Origin: JAHFUI01 sp041485905
Lineage (GTDB): Bacteria > Acidobacteriota > Vicinamibacteria > Vicinamibacterales > CAVVIG01
Length of the DNA stretch: 12,859 nt
Assembly (NCBI GenBank): GCA_041485905.1
Contig: JBGPKK010000132.1
Location: forward strand, 1 to 12,859
Reading direction: 5' to 3'
Shown: piece by piece, positions 7,484 to 12,859 of the stretch
How the letters are laid out: every line of letters starts with the position of its first letter
Numbering within the stretch: position 1 is the first letter of the stretch
Translations under genes and position numbers: made by a program
Notes under the pieces: model-generated
Databases searched by the model: none
Told to the model about the DNA's origin: nothing
Seen by the model: only the letters and a program-made list of their open reading frames with translations

Positions 7484-10400
7484 ATGCCAATGCAAGCAGG
7501 TGGTCTCGTCCTCCGCGGCCTCACCTACTACTGGCGCACCAACCTGGCCGTCGTGCTCGGTGTGGCGACCGCGGTCTCGGTGCTGGCCGGTGCCCTGCTC
7601 GTCGGCGACTCCGTGCGCGGCAGCCTGCGCGACCTGGTGCTGCAGCGGCTCGGAAGGACCGCTGAGGTCGTCGTGTCGTCGGGGTTCTTTCGTGAAGCGC
7701 TCGCCGCCGACCTGCAGGCGGACGAGACGTTTGCCGGATCCTTCGCGTCTATTTCTCCCATGATCGCGGTGCAGGGACTGGTGAGCGATCAAGCCAGCGG
7801 CCGCCGTGCGTCGCGCGTGCTCGTGTACGGCGTGGACGATCGGTTCTGGCGCTTTCACGGCGCGGCCGCGCCGTTCCAGGAAGGCGCGTCCGAAGGCCGC
7901 GGGGCGGCCCTGAGCGCCGCGCTCGCGTCGGACCTCGGCGCGTCACCGGGCGGCGCCGTGCTGATTCGGGTCGAGCGACCGTCCGCTGTGCCGATCGAGT
8001 CGTTGCACGGCCGGAAGGACGACCTGGGCCGCACCATGCGTCTCACCGTACGCGCGGTCATCGGGCCCGAGACGCTTGGTGAGTTTTCGCTGAGGCCGCA
8101 GCAGGGCCGCGTGAAGGCCGTCTTCGTGCCGCTCAAACGGCTGCAGCAGGAGCTCGATCTCGATGGCCGCGTGAATACCCTGCTCGTCTCTAAAAAAAGG
8201 GGTCGGGAGTCGTTTTTAGGCGCCGCCACCAAACGAGAGTCCTCTCTTGGAGACGGCAACGAAAACGACTCCCGACCCCTTTTTACGCTTTTGGAAAACC
8301 TGGTTCGACGGAGGGCTGCGCTCGAGGACAGCGGGTTGACCGTCCGTGTCGTGCCGCCGGAATCAGATGTCGCGCAGGCCTTGAGGCCTGCGAACGCGGG
8401 GCTGAAGCCCCGCGCCACAACCGTCGAACCGGCGCTCGCGGTCGAAGCCGCCGGGGGGCTACTCGATCAGGCGCGTGCCGCGGCCGCCGCGCAGGCGGCC
8501 GTCGAGACGACGATGAAGGCGCATCCGGTGTTCACGTACCTCGTCAACACTCTACGGAGCGGCAATCGCGAGGTACCGTATTCGCTGGTGACCGCCACAG
8601 ACCTTCCCGCGATCGCGCCCGCCGTTGCCGCGCAGGCGGGTACGCCAGGGGGTCCGACGCCAATCGTCCTGAACGAGTGGGCCGCGCACGATCTTGGCGT
8701 GCATGCCGGCGATCCCGTGACGCTGGAATACTACGTGTGGGAAGAGCCTGGGCGGTTGCTGACACGCACCGCCGACTTTCAAGTCGCCGCCGTCGTGCCG
8801 ATCGCGGGCGCCGCCGCCGACCGTAATCTCGCGCCCCGCTTCCCCGGCATCACCGAATCCGGCACACTCGCCGACTGGGACCCGCCGTTTCCGATCGACC
8901 TGCGGCGCGTCAGACCCATGGACGAGGACTACTGGAAGCGTTACCGCACCACGCCAAAAGCGTTCATCCCACTCGAAGCGGGACAGCGGTTGTGGCGTTC
9001 GCGCTACGGCGACCGCACGTCCGTGCGCGTCGTCCCGGAGGCAGGACAATCGTCGGCGGAGGCGCTCGACCGCTACACCGCTCGCCTCCGAACCATCATT
9101 GATCCGCTGGCAATGGGCTTGTCGGTTCAGGATGTGGCACGCGAGGGATTGGCCGCGTCGCGCGGCGCCACCGATTTCGGCGAGTACTTCACGTATTTCA
9201 GTTTCTTCCTCATGATCTCCGCTCTTCTGCTGACGGCGCTGTTCTTCAGACTCGGCGTCGAACAGCGCGCGCGCGAGGTCGGTCTGCTGCGCGCCGTCGG
9301 TTTCACAACGGCCCGCATTCAGCGTCTCTTTGTCGTTGAAGGACTGCTGTTGGCAACGATCGGCGGCCTCATCGGGACCGCCGGCGCGTCCGGCTATGCG
9401 GCCGTGATGATGGCGGGCCTGGGCTCCTGGTGGGCCGGCGCGGTCGGCACAGACGCGCTTCGCCTCCATACGTCGCCTGGGTCGCTCGCCGCAGGCGCGG
9501 TCGGCGCGGTCGTCGCGGCTGCGGCCTGCATCTGGTGGACGATGCGCGGTCTGTCGCGGCTTTCCGAACGGAGCCTGCTCGCCGGAAAGCTGGCCGGTGA
9601 CGATCCGGCAACTCGGGGCGGTCGCCAGACGTTCCGGTCTCCGCTTGCCGGCGCCATCGGCTTCGGCGTACTCGGCGCGGCGCTGATGGCGGCGACCGCC
9701 GCCGGCGCTCTCGACCGCACCGGCGCGTTCTTCGGCGCGGGCAGCTCGCTGCTCGTGTCGTGTCTGTGCCTCGTCTGGTTCAACCTGCGCGTCCCGCCGC
9801 GACGTCCGCTCGGCGGGCATGGCTGGTGGTCGGTGTCGCGGCTGGGTCTGCGCAACGCCGCGTCCCGACCAGGCCGCAGCGTGCTGGCGATCGTCGTCAT
9901 CGCCGCGGCGTCCTTCATCCTGATCTCCGTCGACGCGTTCCGCCGCGTCGGCCCCGCCGCGACCGATCGGCACTCGGGTGTTGGCGGCTACTCGCTGCTC
10001 GTTGAGCTGCTGGTGCCCATGGCCCACGATCCCAGCGGGCTCGAAGGCCGCGAGATGTTGGGCCTCACCGCATCCGATGACGTCACGATCGAACCGTTCC
10101 GCCTGCGGCCTGGTGACGATGCGAGCTGCCTGAATCTGTACGAGCCGCGGAATCCGCGGATCCTGGGCGCGAGCGGCGCATTCATCGAGTCTGGGCGCTT
10201 TGCGTTCCAGGGGTCGCTGGCGTCGAGCGACGCGGAGCGGGCCAATCCGTGGCTCCTGCTGAACAGGAACATGGCCGGCGGCGACACGCGCATCGTGCCC
10301 GTAATTGCCGACGCCAACTCGATGACCTACGTGCTCCACAAGAAGCTCGGCGACGACATCGTCATCCACCAGGATGGCCGGTCGGTGCGGCTGCGTCTCG

Positions 10401-11008
10401 TGGCGGCTCTCGCCGACAGTATTTTTCAAAGCGAGCTGATGATGTCGGATGCGAACTTCCGGACGCTATTCGCGGGCCAGGACGGTTACCGGTTGCTGCT
10501 GGTGAACACGCCGCCAGAGCGCGCGGCACGGGTGGCGTCGGCCATTAGAGAGGGCGGCAGGGACCTCGGTGCGGATGCGGTCTTGACGGTCGAGCGGCTG
10601 GCAGAGTTCCATCGAGTTGAGAACACGTACCTCTCGACGTTCCAGACGCTCGGCGGGCTCGGTCTCCTGGTCGGCACCGTGGGACTGGCCGCCGTCCTGT
10701 TTCGAAACGTTCTGGAGCGGCGCCGGGATCTCGCGTTGCTCGGCGCCGTCGGGTACCGCAAAGCGCACGTCTTCGCGATCGTGCTCGTGGAAAACGTGCT
10801 GTTGCTCGGCTGGGGGATGGCGATCGGGACGTTTTGCGCACTCGTCGCGGTCGCGCCCGCTGTTGTGGAACGCGGCGGGCGGCTGCCAATGACGGCTGGA
10901 GGCGGGCTCGTGCTCATGTCGGTCTTCGCAGCGGGGCTCTTGTCGTCGATCGTCGCGACGAGCGCTGCGTTGCGCGCGCCGCTGCTCAACGCGCTGCGGG
11001 CGGAGTAA
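7484..11008 (+). CDS. ABC transporter permease with two FtsX domains
   Basis: This 1174-residue inner-membrane permease should partner the ATPase upstream. It has an N-terminal helix (about 14-37), a large extracytoplasmic domain (about 40-565), a first FtsX helix bundle starting near 570 with EQRAREVGLLRAVGF after its first helix, and two further helices. After another helix (LAIVVIAAASFILIS) comes a second extracytoplasmic domain, then a second FtsX bundle from about 1048 with ERRRDLALLGAVGYRK. The duplicated layout resembles YbbP/DevC-like or two-half MacB permeases, which act on lipids, lipoproteins or amphiphiles. Start choice is uncertain: TTG 7478 is better spaced from AGGAA (7464-7468), while ATG 7484 and 7490 are standard codons. 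Residues 237-267 and about 295-312 are encoded by two inserted palindromic repeats. Gene order suggests it exports or extracts the product of the preceding enzymes. Confidence 0.93.
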   Translation: MPMQAGGLVLRGLTYYWRTNLAVVLGVATAVSVLAGALLVGDSVRGSLRDLVLQRLGRTAEVVVSSGFFREALAADLQADETFAGSFASISPMIAVQGLVSDQASGRRASRVLVYGVDDRFWRFHGAAAPFQEGASEGRGAALSAALASDLGASPGGAVLIRVERPSAVPIESLHGRKDDLGRTMRLTVRAVIGPETLGEFSLRPQQGRVKAVFVPLKRLQQELDLDGRVNTLLVSKKRGRESFLGAATKRESSLGDGNENDSRPLFTLLENLVRRRAALEDSGLTVRVVPPESDVAQALRPANAGLKPRATTVEPALAVEAAGGLLDQARAAAAAQAAVETTMKAHPVFTYLVNTLRSGNREVPYSLVTATDLPAIAPAVAAQAGTPGGPTPIVLNEWAAHDLGVHAGDPVTLEYYVWEEPGRLLTRTADFQVAAVVPIAGAAADRNLAPRFPGITESGTLADWDPPFPIDLRRVRPMDEDYWKRYRTTPKAFIPLEAGQRLWRSRYGDRTSVRVVPEAGQSSAEALDRYTARLRTIIDPLAMGLSVQDVAREGLAASRGATDFGEYFTYFSFFLMISALLLTALFFRLGVEQRAREVGLLRAVGFTTARIQRLFVVEGLLLATIGGLIGTAGASGYAAVMMAGLGSWWAGAVGTDALRLHTSPGSLAAGAVGAVVAAAACIWWTMRGLSRLSERSLLAGKLAGDDPATRGGRQTFRSPLAGAIGFGVLGAALMAATAAGALDRTGAFFGAGSSLLVSCLCLVWFNLRVPPRRPLGGHGWWSVSRLGLRNAASRPGRSVLAIVVIAAASFILISVDAFRRVGPAATDRHSGVGGYSLLVELLVPMAHDPSGLEGREMLGLTASDDVTIEPFRLRPGDDASCLNLYEPRNPRILGASGAFIESGRFAFQGSLASSDAERANPWLLLNRNMAGGDTRIVPVIADANSMTYVLHKKLGDDIVIHQDGRSVRLRLVAALADSIFQSELMMSDANFRTLFAGQDGYRLLLVNTPPERAARVASAIREGGRDLGADAVLTVERLAEFHRVENTYLSTFQTLGGLGLLVGTVGLAAVLFRNVLERRRDLALLGAVGYRKAHVFAIVLVENVLLLGWGMAIGTFCALVAVAPAVVERGGRLPMTAGGGLVLMSVFAAGLLSSIVATSAALRAPLLNALRAE
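8192..8285. repeat. MITE-like palindromic insertion inside the permease gene
   Basis: Arms 8194-8216 and 8262-8284 are perfect 23-bp inverted repeats (AAAAAGGGGTCGGG... inward), separated by 45 bp that contain weaker inner pairing such as GCCG 8222-8225 with CGGC 8254-8257. TA dinucleotides flank both ends (8191-8192 and 8284-8285). The distance from one TA to the other is 93 bp, exactly 31 codons, so the frame is kept. Removing 93 bp joins NTLLVS to TLLENL. No transposase is encoded. The TA flanks would fit a Tc1/mariner-IS630 type mover, but that is inference. Confidence 0.85.
8368..8419. repeat. REP-like twin-hairpin repeat inside the permease gene
   Basis: Two adjacent perfect 8-bp stems with 4-nt loops are present. 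CGCAGGCC (8373-8380) pairs with GGCCTGCG (8385-8392) around TTGA. CGCGGGGC (8395-8402) pairs with GCCCCGCG (8407-8414) around TGAA. The ends TGTCGCGC and GCGCCACA are imperfect inverted copies. The plus strand reads VAQALRPANAGLKPRATT in frame. The minus strand reads a GLKACAT-type peptide that I recall as a frequent repeat-derived tail in Acidobacteria proteins. Architecture matches REP/BIME-type elements. Confidence 0.8.
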
Positions 11009-11019
11009 TGCAAAGTGTC

Positions 11020-11070
11020 AAGGCTGAGGTTTCAAGTGTGCAGACTTCAGCCTTCAGACTCGAGACTTGC
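11020..11070. repeat. Short palindromic intergenic repeat
   Basis: AAGGCTGA (11020-11027) is inverted at TCAGCCTT (11047-11054), with further partial pairing inward. The right side repeats short ACTTCAG, CTTCAGACT and GAGACTT words. It fills most of the 78-bp gap between the permease stop and the propeller gene's ribosome-binding site. It looks like a degenerate dispersed repeat; no T tract follows, so it is not a clear terminator. Confidence 0.5.
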
Positions 11071-11086
11071 TGCGGGAGACTCCATC

Positions 11087-12358
11087 ATGCTGAAGCCATT
11101 GGCGCTGACGCTTGTCCTGCTGTGCGCTGTGGTCGCGGCTTTGTCCGCCGAGAACTGGCCGCAGTGGCGCGGTCCGTCGCTCAACGGCCTCAGCGGCGAA
11201 AAGGACCTTCCCGTTCGCTGGTCGAAGACCGAGAACATCGCCTGGAAGCTTCCGCTGCCGGCCTGGTCCGGCTCGACGCCGGTCATCTGGGGCGACCGCA
11301 TCTTTCTGAACGTCGCCGAGGGCAGCGACTTGTCTCTCTGGTGCGTGGACCGTACTCGCGGCGTCCCGCTCTGGAAGCAGCGGCTCGGCGGCGGCAACGT
11401 GCGGATGCAAAAGCAGAACATGTCGTCGCCCTCGCCTGTGACCGACGGGCGGGGCGTCTGGGCGATCACGGGCACCGGCATCCTCAAGGCATTCGACTTC
11501 GCCGGCCAGGAGCTCTGGATGCGCGACATCCAGAGGGAGTACGGACGGTTCGGTCTGCAGTGGGGATATGGATCGTCGCCGCTGCTGCACGAAGACGCCC
11601 TGTATGTGCAGGTACTGCACGGAATGAGGACCCGCGATCCGTCCTACCTCTTGCGGATCGACAAGGCCACGGGCAAGACGATCTGGCGTGTGGAGCGGCT
11701 CACGCAGGCTCGGTTCGAGTCGCCGGACGCGTACACCACGCCGGCGTTGCTGCGCTACGGCAACAGCGCCGAGATTGTCGTCACCGGCGCCGATGTGGTG
11801 ACGGGTCATGACCCGGCGACAGGGAAAGAGCTGTGGCGGGCGAACGGGCTCAATCCCTCCAACGACGGCAGCAATCGGGTCGTCGCGTCTCCAGTCGTGT
11901 ACGGCGACCTCATCGTGGCGCCGTCGCGCGAGCGGCCGATCCTGGCGCTGAGAGGCGGCGGCCGCGGCGACGTGACGAAGTCGCACCTGATCTGGTCGTC
12001 GAACAACGGAACCGATGTGCCGACGCCGGTCACCGACGGGACGTACGTCTACGTCGTCAACGACCGCGGCATCATGTCGTGCATCGATCTGAAAACCGGG
12101 AAGGATGTGTACGGCCGGCAGCGGGTGCGGTCGGGCACGTACAGCGGCTCGCCGGTGCTCGCGGACGGGAAGATCTACGTCACGAACGAGGACGGCGTGA
12201 CCGTGGTCGTGAAGGCGGGACCGGTGTTTCAGGTGCTCGCCGAAAACGACCTCGACGACTACACGCTCAGCTCACCGGCGATCTCGGACGGCCAGATCTT
12301 CATCCGCACCTCGAAGTTTCTGTACGCGATCGGCAATCGGACGCCCGGAGCCAGGTAG
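11087..12358 (+). CDS. PQQ-like beta-propeller repeat protein, secreted
   Basis: This 423-residue protein has a classic signal peptide: MLKPLALTLVLLCAVVAALSA, probably cut before ENWPQW, so it should act in the periplasm or outside the cell. Propeller blade motifs recur: WCVDRTRGVPLW, KAFDFAGQELW, LRIDKATGKTIW, TGHDPATGKELW and CIDLKTGKDVY. The segment GGGRGDVTKSHLIW matches GGRGDISTSHVIW in the gene ending at 1233, and both share KDLPVRW and SPSPVTDG, so the two are homologues. The ATG at 11087 is preceded by GGAG (11075-11078) at good spacing; the in-frame GTG at 11015 would add 24 residues read from repeat DNA ahead of the signal peptide. It follows the permease by 78 bp and may be co-transcribed. 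True PQQ binding is not shown. Its 3' end lies 4 nt from the convergent methyltransferase gene. Confidence 0.93.
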   Translation: MLKPLALTLVLLCAVVAALSAENWPQWRGPSLNGLSGEKDLPVRWSKTENIAWKLPLPAWSGSTPVIWGDRIFLNVAEGSDLSLWCVDRTRGVPLWKQRLGGGNVRMQKQNMSSPSPVTDGRGVWAITGTGILKAFDFAGQELWMRDIQREYGRFGLQWGYGSSPLLHEDALYVQVLHGMRTRDPSYLLRIDKATGKTIWRVERLTQARFESPDAYTTPALLRYGNSAEIVVTGADVVTGHDPATGKELWRANGLNPSNDGSNRVVASPVVYGDLIVAPSRERPILALRGGGRGDVTKSHLIWSSNNGTDVPTPVTDGTYVYVVNDRGIMSCIDLKTGKDVYGRQRVRSGTYSGSPVLADGKIYVTNEDGVTVVVKAGPVFQVLAENDLDDYTLSSPAISDGQIFIRTSKFLYAIGNRTPGAR

Positions 12359-12362
12359 GACG

Positions 12363-12859
12363 TTATGACCGGAGCAAAGGCTTTTTCGTGTACTGCATGG
12401 ACAAGGACACGATGTGATCGGCCAGCGTCGCCTGGCGATTGCGGCGACCCACCAGGCGAACGTAGCCGATGTATCTGCCACGATCAGCTTCGATCGCTTT
12501 GATTTCCACTTCATTGTCAGGAGCGATCACCCTGTGCCAGTCCAGCCACCGTTGCCAGCCATCGGGCATGGTGTCGGCCAGGTCAATGTCCATGATGCCT
12601 GTCCGTTCCCAGTGCCGGCGCCACCAGGCCGCTGAATGCAGGCACCAGAGATCCTGGGTCCACCACTCACGAAGATGCTCGGGAAGGGGACCTTCGATTT
12701 CCCGCACCAGTCCAGCACCCGCAACTCCCACCGGGCCGCCCGGCTTCACAAACCGAGCGAGGTAGTTCAGGTACAGGTCGTCCGTCCCGTAGTAGCTGAA
12801 AGAATCGATGCACACGATGGCGTCGAAGAACTCCTCGGCGAACGGCAGCGACCGGGCGT
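12363..12859 (-). CDS. Class I SAM-dependent methyltransferase, 5' end missing
   Basis: The frame runs from the window edge to TAA (complement of 12363-12365), giving 164 visible C-terminal residues. ARSLPFAEEFFDAIVCIDSF is typical of the segment leading into strand 4 of Rossmann-type methyltransferases, followed by YYGTDDLYLNYLARFVKPGG, where KPGG closes motif III. The SAM-binding GxGxG motif must lie beyond the window edge. Later residues (EWWTQDLWCLHSAAWWRRHWERTG) are Trp-rich. The substrate cannot be told. The gene is convergent with the propeller gene ending at 12358. Confidence 0.87.
   Translation of the reverse strand, partial: ARSLPFAEEFFDAIVCIDSFSYYGTDDLYLNYLARFVKPGGPVGVAGAGLVREIEGPLPEHLREWWTQDLWCLHSAAWWRRHWERTGIMDIDLADTMPDGWQRWLDWHRVIAPDNEVEIKAIEADRGRYIGYVRLVGRRNRQATLADHIVSLSMQYTKKPLLRS

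Noticed and set aside
6698..7858. 386-codon minus-strand frame over the ATPase gene
   Set aside because: It is antisense to perfect Walker A, signature and Walker B motifs; no domain seen.
8552..10429. 625-codon minus-strand frame antisense to the permease gene
   Set aside because: The plus strand encodes helices and FtsX motifs. The minus product is charged and Arg/Ala-rich with no recognisable fold.
11087..12358. True PQQ-dependent alcohol or glucose dehydrogenase
   Set aside because: Length is about 420 residues and the residues usual for PQQ and Ca binding or heme attachment (CxxCH) were not found; only the propeller repeats match.

Overview
The window is GC-rich (roughly two thirds G+C by eye) and densely coded. 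It has no RNA genes, no transposase gene and no CRISPR array. Two things suggest Acidobacteriota, perhaps a Vicinamibacteria-like lineage, possibly from a metagenome assembly. The first is the mix of secreted PQQ-like beta-propeller proteins with a large FtsX-type permease. The second is a set of small palindromic repeats that lie between genes and also inside one gene. The lineage is inferred from recalled protein and repeat style; no marker gene is present.

Layout. (1) 1-1233 (+): 3' part of a PQQ-like beta-propeller gene. (2) 1237-2580 (-): MFS transporter, convergent with gene 1 across 3 nt. (3) 2581-2629: compact divergent promoter region. (4) 2630-11008 (+): a probable operon of LuxE/PaaK-like adenylating enzyme, LuxC-like ALDH-fold reductase, GT4-type glycosyltransferase, LolD/MacB-type ABC ATPase and a 1174-aa double-FtsX permease. 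(5) 11087-12358 (+): a second, complete PQQ-like beta-propeller with a signal peptide, similar to gene 1. (6) 12363-12859 (-): C-terminal part of a SAM-dependent methyltransferase, convergent across 4 nt.

How the genes may work together (inference). The adenylating enzyme would activate a carboxylic acid and the ALDH-fold enzyme would reduce the acyl group to an aldehyde. This is the logic of LuxE plus LuxC, but no luciferase genes are present. The glycosyltransferase could add a sugar to a related product. The ABC pair, of the family that moves lipids, lipoproteins or amphiphiles across the envelope, could handle the final molecule. The secreted propeller protein would act in the periplasm. 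The product is unknown. This acid-reductase + glycosyltransferase + exporter cassette is the best candidate here for an undescribed system.

The clearest sequence-level oddity is in the permease. A 93-bp unit with perfect 23-bp inverted repeats and flanking TA dinucleotides sits in frame in the coding sequence and adds 31 codons. About 85 bp downstream a second, unrelated twin-hairpin repeat is also read in frame. The larger gaps in the operon (3749-3904, 5330-5465, 11009-11086) are each largely occupied by a different palindromic repeat.
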